DNA of 64,000 nt from Pseudomonas siliginis (GCF_019145195.1 NZ_JAHSTW010000003.1:62001-126000), one strand, 5' to 3'; shown: positions 18,813-27,545, numbered from the stretch's first letter. Translations and numbers: made by a program. Notes: generated by a model from the sequence alone, not told the origin.

Positions 18813-19439
18813 TTAGAGTGAGAGGCTCTCCCGCGCACCCTGATGCAGTTCAGTCACCGACATCGTGAAAACCAGTATCGCCCGGCCAGGGTTGGCATAA
18901 CCATGCGCCACATCCGTCCGCGCTACCGCCGAACACCCAGGCCCGACAATCAGCTCGGCATCGCCAACCGTCAAATGCAACGTGCCTTTCTCGACGTGAA
19001 ACAACTCGGTGGTGCCGTTCGGGTGACCGGCTGAAGCAAACGACTCACCGGGAAACAACTCCCAGCGCCACAACTCGAGCATGTTCGGGCCGCTGGTGCC
19101 GGCCAGCAATCGTGCCGAACCGCCCAGTTCACCGGTCCATAGCGTAGGGATGTCCTGACTGTCGATCAGGTGCGCTGCCGGGGTCGCGGCGACATTGACG
19201 AAGTCCGCCACGGACAAGCCCAGCGCTGCGGCGATCTTGCACAGCGTCGCGATGCTGGGGTTGGCCGAGCCTTTCTCGATCTCGACCACCATGCCTTTGC
19301 TCACGCCCGAGCGTCGGGACAGTTCGTCGAGCGTGATGCTCTGTTGTTTGCGCGCGTGTTTGAGCGTGCGGGAAACCGCTGCGCTTACAGTCTGAACGTC
19401 GGCGCCGGCCTCGGTCGATATATTGACTTTCTTGGTCAT
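18813..19439 (-). CDS. XRE-family regulator with C-terminal cupin
   Basis: This 208-residue regulator has an N-terminal Cro/CI-type helix-turn-helix (about residues 22-80; ITLDELSRRSGVSKGMVVEIE) and a C-terminal cupin barrel (about 130-200; PGESFASAGHPNGTTELFHVEKG), which probably senses a small ligand. Members of this type often repress neighbouring amino-acid or polyamine genes. It is divergent from the B3/4-domain gene at 19486, with only 46 bp between the starts, so it very likely controls that gene and itself. Confidence 0.88.
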   Translation of the reverse strand: MTKKVNISTEAGADVQTVSAAVSRTLKHARKQQSITLDELSRRSGVSKGMVVEIEKGSANPSIATLCKIAAALGLSVADFVNVAATPAAHLIDSQDIPTLWTGELGGSARLLAGTSGPNMLELWRWELFPGESFASAGHPNGTTELFHVEKGTLHLTVGDAELIVGPGCSAVARTDVAHGYANPGRAILVFTMSVTELHQGARESLSL

Positions 19440-19485
19440 TGATCGCTAGCATCGTTTGAAATGCGGGTATGAGGGGGATTCTGGG

Positions 19486-20181
19486 ATGCTGTCTGTCGTG
19501 CCGTCAATCGATCCGGCTGTTGCGCAACTGGCGCCGGGCTTCAGAGCGCTGAGCATTGTTGTGCAAGCGGCGCCGATTCTTGACGCTGAGGTGTCAGGTG
19601 TTGCGCTGGCCAGAGCCTGCCAGGCCGTCGCCGCTGGTGGCCCGCAGTGGGCGCCTGCGCATTTGCAGGCCTGGGCCGACGTGTTCCGCCAGTTCGGCGC
19701 CAAGCCGCAGCGCACGCCTTGCTCGGCCGAAGCACTGCGCAGACGCGTATTGCGCGACGGCAACTTGCCGAGCATCGATCCGGTGGTTGATCTGTACAAC
19801 GCCATCAGCCTCGAGTACGCGATTCCGGTCGGCGGCGAGAATGCGCAAGCCTACATAGGCTCACCGCGTCTGGTCGTCGCCGATGGCAGCGAACCGTTCG
19901 ACACGATGAAAGAAGGCCAGCCCGCGCACGAATTCCCGGACGCTGGCGAAGTGGTCTGGCGCGATGACCAAGGCGTGACCTGCCGGCGCTGGAACTGGCG
20001 CCAAGGCGTGCGAACCCGCCTTGATGCGCAGGCGCAGCACATGTGGTTCATCCTCGAAAGCCTGCCGGCGATGCCGCTGGAAGCGCTGACCGAGGCCGGC
20101 GACAAGCTCATCGAAGGCCTGCAGCAAATGATGCCCGGCGCCGAGATCGAAAGCATGTTGATCGGGCCAGGAGCGCGTTAG
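19486..20181 (+). CDS. B3/4 domain protein
   Basis: This 231-residue soluble protein is built around the B3/4 domain found in the editing half of bacterial phenylalanyl-tRNA synthetase beta subunits (PSIDPVVDLYNAISLEYAIPVGG, and later a G-E-x-x-W-RDD strand). Stand-alone versions are common beside XRE-cupin regulators and may act on mischarged tRNA or on free amino-acid derivatives; this is an inference. ATG 19486 follows a GGGGG-rich site. It is divergent from its likely regulator. Confidence 0.82.
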   Translation: MLSVVPSIDPAVAQLAPGFRALSIVVQAAPILDAEVSGVALARACQAVAAGGPQWAPAHLQAWADVFRQFGAKPQRTPCSAEALRRRVLRDGNLPSIDPVVDLYNAISLEYAIPVGGENAQAYIGSPRLVVADGSEPFDTMKEGQPAHEFPDAGEVVWRDDQGVTCRRWNWRQGVRTRLDAQAQHMWFILESLPAMPLEALTEAGDKLIEGLQQMMPGAEIESMLIGPGAR

Positions 20182-20228
20182 GTTAGATATGAGTGCCAGC
20201 CCATTTCGTCAGCGGCACCGCGATTGCC

Positions 20229-20846
20229 TGTGAGAGCGAGCCTGCTCGCGAAGGCGGCGGTACATTCAACATCATGTTCGCCTGACCCAGCGCTTTCGCG
20301 AGCAGGCTCGCTCCCACAATGTTCCGTGTTGACCATTGATTTGGTGGCGCCACAACCACACGGGGGGAGCGAGCCTGCTCGCGAAGACGGCGGCACATTC
20401 AACCTCTTTGCCGGCTGATCCACCGCTTTCGCGAGCAGGCTCGCTCCCACAATGTTCCGTGTTGACCATTGATTTGGTTGCGCCACAAAACCCTGCGGGA
20501 GCGGGCTTGCCCGCGAAGGCGGCGGCACTCCAGCATCTTTGCCGACTGACCCAGCGCTTTCGCGAGCAGGCTCACTCCCACAATGTTCCGTGTTGACCAA
20601 TGATTTGGTGGTGCCACAAATCCCCGGTGGGAGCGAGCCTGCTCGCGAAGACGGCGGTACATCCAGCATCTTTGCCGACTGACCCGCGCTTTCGCGAGCA
20701 GGCTCGCTCCCACAATGTTCCGTGTTGACCAATGATTTGGTGGTGCCACGACCCCCTGTGGGAGCGAGCCTGCTCGCGAAGACGGCGGTACATTCAACAT
20801 CATCCTCGACTGACCCAGCGCTTTCGCGAGCAGGCTCGCTCCCACA
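20229..20846. repeat. Five-unit tandem REPIN array
   Basis: Five paired REP palindromes occur in a row. Each has a GAGCGAGCCTGCTCGCGAA-type arm and a facing TTTCGCGAGCAGGCTCGCTC arm. Units end at about 20318, 20451, 20582, 20713 and 20846, a period of 131-133 bp. The spacer between units (AATGTTCCGTGTTGACCA, then TGATTTGGTGG and CCACAA) is also conserved, so whole units were amplified, not just the palindromes. Apparent reading frames through it repeat the same peptide and are not genes. Confidence 0.95.
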
Positions 20847-20861
20847 GATTCACTCCTGGCC

Positions 20862-21599
20862 TCAGTAAGGGCTCGCCGTCGGGCGCACGATCAGTTCGCT
20901 GACGTCGACATCTGCCGGTTGTTCAACGGCGTAGGCAATCGCGCGGGCGATGGCTTCGGCGGGGATGGCGATCTTGCGGAAAGACTTCATCTCTTCGCGG
21001 CCGCCTTCGTCGGAAATGCTCTCGGCCAGTTCCGATTCGGTCACGCCCGGTGCAATGACGGTGACGCGGATATCGCCGCCGACTTCCTGGCGCAAGCCTT
21101 CGGAAATGGCCCGCACTGCGTATTTGGTTGCGCAGTACACCGCTGCGGTGGGGCTGACCGTGTAAGCGCCGATCGAGGCGATGTTGATGATCTGCCCGGC
21201 GCGCTGGCGCTGCATCAACGGCAGACTGGCGGCGATGCCGTGGAGTACGCCACGGATGTTGACGTCGATCATGCGGTTCCACTCATCGACCTTCAGCGCA
21301 TCCAGCCGTGACAACGGCATGACCCCGGCGTTGTTGACCAGCACATCGACGCGGCCGTAATGCTCGACGGCGAAATCAACGAAGCGCTGCACATCCTGCT
21401 GATCGGTGACGTCCAGTGCGCGGAACTGCGCGTGGCCACCGGCGCCGTTGATCTCTTCGGCAATCACGGCCAGACGCTCGGTGCGCCGTGCGCCCAACAC
21501 CACTTTGGCGCCACGTTCGGCGAGCAGGCGTGCGGTGGCTTCGCCGATGCCGCTGCTGGCGCCGGTAATCACGATCACTTTGTCTTGAATGTTCAGCAT
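20862..21599 (-). CDS. SDR family oxidoreductase
   Basis: This 245-residue classical short-chain dehydrogenase has the nucleotide motif TGASSGIG near residue 12, NNAG at about 90 and the YxxxK catalytic pair in YCATK, with Ser in IASIG. The arginine after the second strand (ARR) favours NADP(H). The substrate is unknown. It lies downstream of, and in the same direction as, the AraC gene at 21727, with 127 bp between them, so regulation by that protein is plausible. Confidence 0.9.
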   Translation of the reverse strand: MLNIQDKVIVITGASSGIGEATARLLAERGAKVVLGARRTERLAVIAEEINGAGGHAQFRALDVTDQQDVQRFVDFAVEHYGRVDVLVNNAGVMPLSRLDALKVDEWNRMIDVNIRGVLHGIAASLPLMQRQRAGQIINIASIGAYTVSPTAAVYCATKYAVRAISEGLRQEVGGDIRVTVIAPGVTESELAESISDEGGREEMKSFRKIAIPAEAIARAIAYAVEQPADVDVSELIVRPTASPY

Positions 21600-21726
21600 G
21601 ATGTCGTCCTCTTCTGTGTGCCCGTGAGTGGGCTTGGAAGAAGATTAAGTGCGGCGGCTCATGGGCTATTAATCGATTCCTCCACGGGATTTGCCCAATT
21701 CTGCTGCATCGCTTTTCGACAGGTTT

Positions 21727-22683
21727 TCAGGCCCCGCGTGGCGCGTCCCGGTAGGCACTCGGAGTGACCCCGACTTCACGGCGGAACACCTGGGAAAAGT
21801 GGCTGGGGCTGGAATAGCCAACCTCCAGGCCGATGTCGATCACGCTGCCTGCGGTCTCCAGCAACAGATGACGCGCGCGGCTCATGCGCAGGCGGATGAA
21901 GTATTGCGAGGGCGATAAACCGGTAGCGCGCTTGAAGGTGCGGCTGAAGTGATAGTCGCTCAGCCCGGCGATGGCGGCCAGATGACTGAGGCTGAAATCT
22001 TCCGCGAGATGCGCATTCATGGCTTCGATCACCCGGCGCAGTTTGTAGGCGGGCAGGGCGTTATCGCGGCGCGGGTTGCTGTCGGGGTCGAGATAATGAC
22101 GCAGCAAATGGATCGCCAACGCCTGGGCCAGGCTGTGAACCAGCAGTGCACTGGGCTGGCGCTGTTCGGTCAGTTCGACGCGCAGTTGCTCAAGGATGAA
22201 GCTGACCTGCTCGTCACGTGCACCGGACACATCGACAAACGTCACTGCACCGGACTGTTCGCCGAAGGCTTCGCGCGCCGCGTGTTCGATCAAGCCCAGG
22301 CCAAGATAAAGGTGCATGACTTCGAATACCTCACAGCCTTCGGTTTGCCAGCGCATTTCATAGGGTTCGCGGGTGTTGGTCAGGAAGAAGTCGCCCGCCG
22401 TGACCTGGCTCGCCTGCCATTCTCCGCCCAACGAACGTTCTTCGACCCGGGCAGTGCCGGCCAATACCAGCACCAGCAGCGGTTCGGCCACGCACGGCAC
22501 GCGGATCGGCTCAAGCAGGGTTTGATGGCGGAACAACTGCACCACTGCATCCTTGATCTGCGGCCGCGGCGTGGTCGTTTCCGCAATACCGGGCAGATGC
22601 TCCGGCATGGCTTCGGCGGCGATGCGCGCGGGCTGGCTGATTGTCGGTGTAGCAGGGTTGGCAGAGGGCACAGGACGCTCCAT
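21727..22683 (-). CDS. AraC family transcriptional regulator
   Basis: This regulator of about 318 residues has an N-terminal cupin-like sensor (about 45-190) and a C-terminal double helix-turn-helix (about 215-315; FSLSHLAAIAGLSDYHFSRTF and VIDIGLEVGYSSPSHFSQVF). I chose ATG 22683 (MERPVPSANP); a TTG at 22746 would add 21 residues and has a better purine-rich site, so the true N-terminus is open. It is divergent from the SDR gene at 22866 and upstream of the SDR gene at 20862, so it may control either. Confidence 0.87.
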   Translation of the reverse strand: MERPVPSANPATPTISQPARIAAEAMPEHLPGIAETTTPRPQIKDAVVQLFRHQTLLEPIRVPCVAEPLLVLVLAGTARVEERSLGGEWQASQVTAGDFFLTNTREPYEMRWQTEGCEVFEVMHLYLGLGLIEHAAREAFGEQSGAVTFVDVSGARDEQVSFILEQLRVELTEQRQPSALLVHSLAQALAIHLLRHYLDPDSNPRRDNALPAYKLRRVIEAMNAHLAEDFSLSHLAAIAGLSDYHFSRTFKRATGLSPSQYFIRLRMSRARHLLLETAGSVIDIGLEVGYSSPSHFSQVFRREVGVTPSAYRDAPRGA

Positions 22684-22865
22684 CAAAGGCTTCGGCTGCG
22701 AATGATTTTGAAGGTTAGGGCGGGCGAACGAGAAACTCCAGCGCAAAACTCCGACAGTCCCGGCAATCGCCCGAAAGCCCGGCGGCGGACAGTGCGCGAC
22801 AGTGAAGCCGTGTTTACGACCGCGCCATCAGGCGCAACACCGATTCGCTATCGAGGAGTTAAACC

Positions 22866-23630
22866 ATGACTGATTTCAACCACACCCTGCCACAAGAAGT
22901 CGCCGGTAAAGTTGCACTGGTCACTGGCGCGGCCAGTGGCATCGGCAAGGCGATTGCGCTGATGCTGCACGCTCGCGGCGCCAAGGTGATTGCCGAAGAC
23001 CTCAACCCGGCTGTCGAAGAACTGGCTCGTCCCGATCTGGTGCCGCTGGTGGCGGACATCACTGAGGACGGCGCCGCCGAACGTGCAGTAGGCCTTGCCG
23101 TCGAGCAGTTCGGGCGCCTGGATATTCTGGTCAACAACGCCGGGATCATTATCAACAAAGCCGTGATCGACATGAGCCGCGACGACTGGGAAAAGATCCA
23201 GGCAGTCAATGCCACGGCAGCCTTCCTGCACTGTCGCGAAGCGGTCAAGGCGATGATCCCGAACAAGTCCGGGGCGATCGTCAATATCGCTTCCTATGCG
23301 TCGTACTTTGCGTTTCCGACCATTTCCGCTTACACCGCCTCGAAAGGTGCGCTGGCACAATTGACTCGTACGCTGGCCCTCGAAGTCATCGAGCACGGCA
23401 TTCGCGTCAATGCCATCGGCGTCGGCGATGTGGTGACCAATATCCTCAATGACGTGGTCGAAGACGGCCCGGGCTTCCTCGCACAGCACGGCGAAGCAGC
23501 GCCAATTGGTCGGGCGGCGCAGCCGGAAGAGATCGCCGAGATCGTGAACTTTCTGGCCTCCGACCGCGCCAGTTTCATGGTCGGCTCGGTGGTCATGGCC
23601 GATGGCGGCATGACGGTAACGGCAGGCTGA
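22866..23630 (+). CDS. SDR family oxidoreductase
   Basis: This 254-residue classical SDR has TGAASGIG near residue 20, NNAG at about 90, Ser in IASYAS and YTASK as the catalytic pair. Asp after the second strand (AEDLNP) favours NAD(H). The sequence resembles sugar- or polyol-type dehydrogenases, but no substrate can be assigned. GAGGAG precedes the ATG. It is divergent from an AraC gene and followed by a strong hairpin at 23643-23678. Confidence 0.9.
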   Translation: MTDFNHTLPQEVAGKVALVTGAASGIGKAIALMLHARGAKVIAEDLNPAVEELARPDLVPLVADITEDGAAERAVGLAVEQFGRLDILVNNAGIIINKAVIDMSRDDWEKIQAVNATAAFLHCREAVKAMIPNKSGAIVNIASYASYFAFPTISAYTASKGALAQLTRTLALEVIEHGIRVNAIGVGDVVTNILNDVVEDGPGFLAQHGEAAPIGRAAQPEEIAEIVNFLASDRASFMVGSVVMADGGMTVTAG

Positions 23631-23642
23631 TAGCGGTGCGGC

Positions 23643-23678
23643 AAGCCATGGGCGCGTGTGATAACGCGCCCATGGCTT
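23643..23678 (+). terminator. Terminator after the SDR gene
   Basis: A 14-bp stem, AAGCCATGGGCGCG with CGCGCCCATGGCTT, surrounds a TGTGATAA loop and is followed by TTG. Confidence 0.85.
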
Positions 23679-23804
23679 TGCCACGATCACGAGCACGCAG
23701 AATCAGGCAAATCTGCAGCATCTTTGATCTAGTCGCCGCTGGATAAAACTGGCTAATCTTCCTCCGCAGTTGACCCACCTTCGTCTGCTTTCGAGGCCCT
23801 TTGC

Positions 23805-24722
23805 ATGGATAACCACGACGCTTCCATCCTCCACGACACGGCGGTGTATCGCGCCGAACTGGTGCGCTTGCTGACCCAGCGCTTCGATGCGCCGGGCACC
23901 TACGAAACCGCGATTGCGCCGCTGCACGTGATCCGTCTCGATGGGCCGTCCGAGCTGATCCATGTCGTGCACCGCCCGGCGCTGTGCCTGATCGTGCAGG
24001 GGCGCAAGGAAGTCGGGCTGGGTGACGAACGCTTCCTCTACGACCCGCTGAATTATCTGGTGGTGTCAGTGACGTTGCCGGTGTCGGGACGGGTGATCGA
24101 AGCCTCGCCCGAGGCGCCGTATTTTTGCGTACGGCTGGATTTCGATCCGGCACAACTGACGCAACTGATTGCCGAGTCGCCGCTGACCGGCATGCCGCAG
24201 GAAACCGGACGCGGGATGTTTCTCGATAAGATCGACGTGACATTGCTCGACACCATGCTGCGTCTGGTGCGCCTGCTGGATAATCCGCGCGACATCGGCA
24301 TGCTCGCGCCGATGGCGTTGCGCGAGCTGTATTACCGCCTGCTGCGCGGCCAGCACGGGCATCTGCTGTATGAAATCGCCGTCAACGATTCGCAGACCCA
24401 CCGGGTCACGCGCGCTATCGACTGGCTGAACAAGAATTTCACCGAGCCACTGCGCATCGACGCGCTGGCGCAGGTGGCCAATCTGAGCAATTCGGCGCTG
24501 CATCACCGCTTCAAAGCCGTCACCGCCATGAGCCCGCTGCAATATCAAAAACAGCTGCGCCTGCAAGAGGCGCGGCGGCTGATCATCAATGAAGGGTTGG
24601 ACGTCTCGAGCGCCTGTTACCGCGTCGGCTACGAAAGCGCTTCGCAGTTCAGCCGCGAATACAACCGCCAGTTCGGCTGCCCGCCGTCCAAGGAACTCAG
24701 CCGCCTGCGTCAGACCGGTTGA
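23805..24722 (+). CDS. AraC family regulator (AraC_N / YqhC-like)
   Basis: This 305-residue regulator starts at ATG 23805 (MDNHDASILH). An N-terminal AraC_N domain (about 25-180; HRPALCLIVQGRKEVGLGD) is of the type found in aldehyde-responsive YqhC relatives. The C-terminal helix-turn-helix pair spans about 205-300 (LRIDALAQVANLSNSALHHRF). YqhC-type regulators usually control adjacent aldehyde-reducing dehydrogenases; three SDR genes lie within 4 kb. Its stop codon abuts the stop of the convergent LysR gene. Confidence 0.88.
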   Translation: MDNHDASILHDTAVYRAELVRLLTQRFDAPGTYETAIAPLHVIRLDGPSELIHVVHRPALCLIVQGRKEVGLGDERFLYDPLNYLVVSVTLPVSGRVIEASPEAPYFCVRLDFDPAQLTQLIAESPLTGMPQETGRGMFLDKIDVTLLDTMLRLVRLLDNPRDIGMLAPMALRELYYRLLRGQHGHLLYEIAVNDSQTHRVTRAIDWLNKNFTEPLRIDALAQVANLSNSALHHRFKAVTAMSPLQYQKQLRLQEARRLIINEGLDVSSACYRVGYESASQFSREYNRQFGCPPSKELSRLRQTG

Positions 24723-25652
24723 TTACCTCGGGTGTCCCGCCCATTCATCACGAAACCCCAACAGAAAATCCACAAACGCCCGCACCCGTTGCGGCACATA
24801 GCGGCCGTGCGGGTAGAGCAGGGTGTAGGGGCGCGAGCGTCCGGCGTACGGCTGCAGCACTTCAATCAGGCGGCCATCGGCGAGTTCCTGCTCGACGATG
24901 AAACGGTAAGTCTGAAAGAGCCCGGCGCCATGCTTGGCCAGCGTCACACCGCCGAGCACATCGTCGGAACAGGAATAGCCACCGTCGGAAATCACTTCCA
25001 GGTCTCGGCCGTTTTCCTGAAACAGCCAGGAAATCCGCCGCCCGCTGCTGGGCAATTCGAACTGGATGCACTCATGCGCAATGAGATCGTCCAGCGTCTG
25101 CGGCGTACCGGCTCTATGTAGATATTCGGGGGCGGCGACCATCACCAGGGGGGCGTCTTCCAGCAGGCGCGCGATCAGGGTCGAGTCCGGTTGCGCGCGC
25201 ACGCGTATCGCCAGGTCGTAGCCCTCTTCAACGAAGTCGATATTGCGATTTCCCAAGTGCACGTCGACCGTGACCTCGGGGTACAACGCGCGAAATTTCG
25301 GCAGCAGCGGCAGGATGCGGTGATGCCCGTACGTGGTTGGCAGACTGATGCGCAGTCGCCCCGACGGCGATGTCTGCGCGCCCATGACTTCCTGCTGCGC
25401 TTCGACCAGTTGCGTCAACGCCTGGCTGCATTGTTCGAAGAAGCTGCGGCCGGCGTCGGTGAGGCGGATGCTGCGCGTGGTGCGGGCGAACAGTCGCGAA
25501 CCCAGGCGTTGCTCCAGACGCAGAATCGACCGGCTCACCGCAGCGGGCGTGACCCCGGCCAGTTGCGCAGCGGCGGTGAAGCTGCCGGCTTCGGCGGCCA
25601 GGCAGAACAGTTCGATACTGCCTAACTGCAAATCTTCAAAATGGCGTTTCAT
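24723..25652 (-). CDS. LysR family transcriptional regulator
   Basis: This 309-residue regulator has an N-terminal winged helix (about 8-68; FTAAAQLAGVTPAAVSRSILRLEQRLG) and a type-2 periplasmic-binding-like effector domain. ATG 25652 (MKRHFEDLQLG) is the family-like start; in-frame upstream codons would add an unrelated 42-residue tail. It lies downstream of an SDR gene in the same direction, but a hairpin separates them. In Pseudomonas such LysR proteins commonly control a neighbouring SDR. Confidence 0.9.
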   Translation of the reverse strand: MKRHFEDLQLGSIELFCLAAEAGSFTAAAQLAGVTPAAVSRSILRLEQRLGSRLFARTTRSIRLTDAGRSFFEQCSQALTQLVEAQQEVMGAQTSPSGRLRISLPTTYGHHRILPLLPKFRALYPEVTVDVHLGNRNIDFVEEGYDLAIRVRAQPDSTLIARLLEDAPLVMVAAPEYLHRAGTPQTLDDLIAHECIQFELPSSGRRISWLFQENGRDLEVISDGGYSCSDDVLGGVTLAKHGAGLFQTYRFIVEQELADGRLIEVLQPYAGRSRPYTLLYPHGRYVPQRVRAFVDFLLGFRDEWAGHPR

Positions 25653-25707
25653 TGTGGCTCGCACCGAGGATCGACGGACGTTCATCCTCTGTGTACCACA
25701 ACCAACG

Positions 25708-25733
25708 ATGCCGCCGGTATCCACCGGCGGCAT
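25708..25733. terminator. GC-rich hairpin between the SDR and LysR genes
   Basis: ATGCCGCCGGT and ACCGGCGGCAT form an 11-bp stem with a four-base loop. No long U-run follows, so termination may be partial. Confidence 0.65.
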
Positions 25734-25746
25734 TGCAGGGGTTCGA

Positions 25747-26457
25747 TCAATGGCCGGCGCTCTGGCCACCGTCGACATGCAGGATCTCGCCAGTGACGAA
25801 ATTTGCCCCGTCGAGGTAGAGGATCGCTTGCACGATGTCGTCGATTTCGCCCATGTGGCCGACCGGGTGCAGGCTGCCCAGCGCCTGATGGGTTTCCTCA
25901 GCGTGCATCGGCGTTTTGATGATGCCCGGCGACACGGCGTTGACCCGAATCCCGCGCTTGGCGTACTCGATGGCCAGGGATTTGGTCGCGGCGTTGATGC
26001 CGCCCTTGGTCAGCGACGCCAATACCGAAGGCACGCCGTCGATTGCATGATCGACCAGGCTGGTGGTGACGCTGACGACGTGGCCGCTGCCGTGTTTTTC
26101 CATCTCGGCGATGGCCAGTTGCGAGATGTAGAAGAAGCCGCTCATGTTGGTCGCCACGACCTGGGCATAGTCCGCCTGGCTGTAAGCGGTGAACGGCTTG
26201 GCCAGAAAGATCCCGGCATTGTTGACCAGCGTATCGACGCGACCGAAGCGGGCAACAGCGGCGCGAATCACGCGCTCGGCGGTTTGCGGATCGGCAATGT
26301 CGCCAGCAACGGTCAGCACATCCGGGTCACTCGACTCTTTGATCGAGCGCGAGGTAGCGACCACTTGATGGCCAAGGGCGCGAAAGCCTTCGACCAGACC
26401 TGCACCAATGCCTTGCGAGGCGCCGGTGATGACAACTACTTTTTTCGATGTGCTCAT
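25747..26457 (-). CDS. SDR family oxidoreductase
   Basis: This 236-residue short-chain dehydrogenase has TGASQGIG near residue 11 and NNAG at about 80. The usual catalytic tyrosine site reads ...LASLTKGGINAATKSLA, so the YxxxK tyrosine appears to be replaced by Leu or Ser. If confirmed, this would weaken the standard mechanism. The start is ATG 26457 (MSTSKKVVVITG) after GAGGAAATC. It is upstream of the LysR gene. Confidence 0.85.
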   Translation of the reverse strand: MSTSKKVVVITGASQGIGAGLVEGFRALGHQVVATSRSIKESSDPDVLTVAGDIADPQTAERVIRAAVARFGRVDTLVNNAGIFLAKPFTAYSQADYAQVVATNMSGFFYISQLAIAEMEKHGSGHVVSVTTSLVDHAIDGVPSVLASLTKGGINAATKSLAIEYAKRGIRVNAVSPGIIKTPMHAEETHQALGSLHPVGHMGEIDDIVQAILYLDGANFVTGEILHVDGGQSAGH

Positions 26458-26685
26458 GATGATTTCCTCTGTCGCTGGCCCGTCAGGATGGCGGGTGGCT
26501 GTTGGAGGAGACTTTAGGAAGTTGCGTGGAGTTGATAAATGGGGGCTGAGGTACATCATTTGTACTTCGGTGTATCTAATCAGAGCGGGCCTCGAATGAT
26601 TGTCCGGTTTGGGTGGACGGTGAAACGCTTTTCAGCCGATTTATCCCTTTGCTGTGCGTCAGTAATCTGTACCCAACTTGAACGC

Positions 26686-26693
26686 AACAACAA
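26686..26693 (+). promoter_or_regulatory. AACAACAA motif in the isochorismatase leader (copy 2)
   Basis: This is the same Hfq/Crc-type motif, in the same place, as in copy 1. Confidence 0.4.
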
Positions 26694-26722
26694 AACTTCA
26701 AACTTGAAAAGGGACGCACACC

Positions 26723-27352
26723 ATGACCACTCCAACCTACAACCGCCTGAACAAAGACGACGCTATCGTGCTGCTGGTTGACCACCAGACCGGTCTGATC
26801 TCGCTGGTGCAGGACTTCTCGCCGAACGAGTTCAAGAACAACGTGCTGGCGCTGGCGGATCTGGCCAAGTTCTTCGACCTGCCAACCATCCTCACCACCA
26901 GCTTCGAACAAGGCCCGAACGGCCCGCTGGTACCAGAGCTGAAAGAAATGTTCCCGGACGCGCCATACATCGCTCGTCCAGGCCAGATCAATGCCTGGGA
27001 CAACGAGGACTTCGTCAAGGCGATCAAGGCCACCGGGCGCAAGCAGATCATCATTGCCGGTGTGGTAACGGATGTCTGTGTAGCTTTCCCGACCCTGTCG
27101 GCACTGGCGGAAGGTTTTGATGTGTTCGTGGTGACTGACGCGTCCGGCACCTTCAACACCACCGTGCAGCAAGCCGCGTGGAGCCGCATGACTCAGGCTG
27201 GCGCGCAGATGATGAACTGGTTCTCTGTAGCCTGTGAGCTGCACCGCGACTGGCGCAACGACATTGAAGGCCTGGGCAATCTGTTGTCGCAGCGCATTCC
27301 CAACTACCGCAACCTGATGAACAGCTACTCGGCGCTGACGCAGCAGAAGTAA
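26723..27352 (+). CDS. Isochorismatase-family hydrolase (YcaC-like), copy 2
   Basis: This 209-residue protein is identical to the product of 17805-18434, including Asp20 and Cys119. Because the DNA differs only at third positions outside the shared 5' block, the protein has been held constant while the DNA drifted, or the 5' half was recently converted. It has its own copy of the leader and its own terminator at 27367-27396, so both copies can be expressed independently and in the same way. Confidence 0.88.
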   Translation: MTTPTYNRLNKDDAIVLLVDHQTGLISLVQDFSPNEFKNNVLALADLAKFFDLPTILTTSFEQGPNGPLVPELKEMFPDAPYIARPGQINAWDNEDFVKAIKATGRKQIIIAGVVTDVCVAFPTLSALAEGFDVFVVTDASGTFNTTVQQAAWSRMTQAGAQMMNWFSVACELHRDWRNDIEGLGNLLSQRIPNYRNLMNSYSALTQQK

Positions 27353-27366
27353 GTTCACGACCCACG

Positions 27367-27396
27367 AAAAAGCCTGCTTTTAACAGCAGGCTTTTT
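27367..27396 (+). terminator. Terminator after isochorismatase copy 2
   Basis: AAAAAGCCTGCT and AGCAGGCTTTTT form a strong stem ending in a T-run. The hairpin differs in loop and length from that of copy 1. Confidence 0.85.
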
Positions 27397-27444
27397 GTTT
27401 TTCCGACGGCTGCGGCCAACTTGGTTGCTCTGTAGCTTGACCCA

Positions 27445-27540
27445 CCGCTTTCGCGAGCAGGCTCGCTCCCACAGTTGACTGTGTTCGCTCAGGAGAAACG
27501 CAATTTCCTGTGGGAGCGAGCCTGCTCGCGAAGACGGCGG
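27445..27540. repeat. REPIN in opposite orientation
   Basis: The order of arms is reversed relative to the 20-kb array: TTTCGCGAGCAGGCTCGCTC first, then GAGCGAGCCTGCTCGCGAAG. It lies between the hydrolase terminator and the end of trmK. Confidence 0.85.
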
Positions 27541-27545
27541 CACAG

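Larger units (their letters stand above)
26599..27352 (+). repeat. Long direct repeat, copy 2 (promoter plus isochorismatase gene)
   Basis: This is the partner of 17681-18434. Identity is nearly complete through the upstream 124 bp and the first 150 bp of the gene, and is lower but purely synonymous after that. Confidence 0.9.

Noticed and set aside
20178..20845. Overlapping minus-strand open frames with repeated peptide MVNTEHCGSEPARESAG
   Set aside because: They are translations of the REPIN array; the repeat in protein mirrors the 132-bp DNA unit and there is no ribosome site or family match.
20229..20846. Possible CRISPR array because of regular spacing
   Set aside because: The period of 132 bp is too long, the units are paired palindromes, and the spacers are themselves conserved.
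17681..27352. Composite transposon bounded by the two isochorismatase copies
   Set aside because: The copies are direct repeats of an ordinary gene with no transposase, terminal inverted repeats or target duplications.
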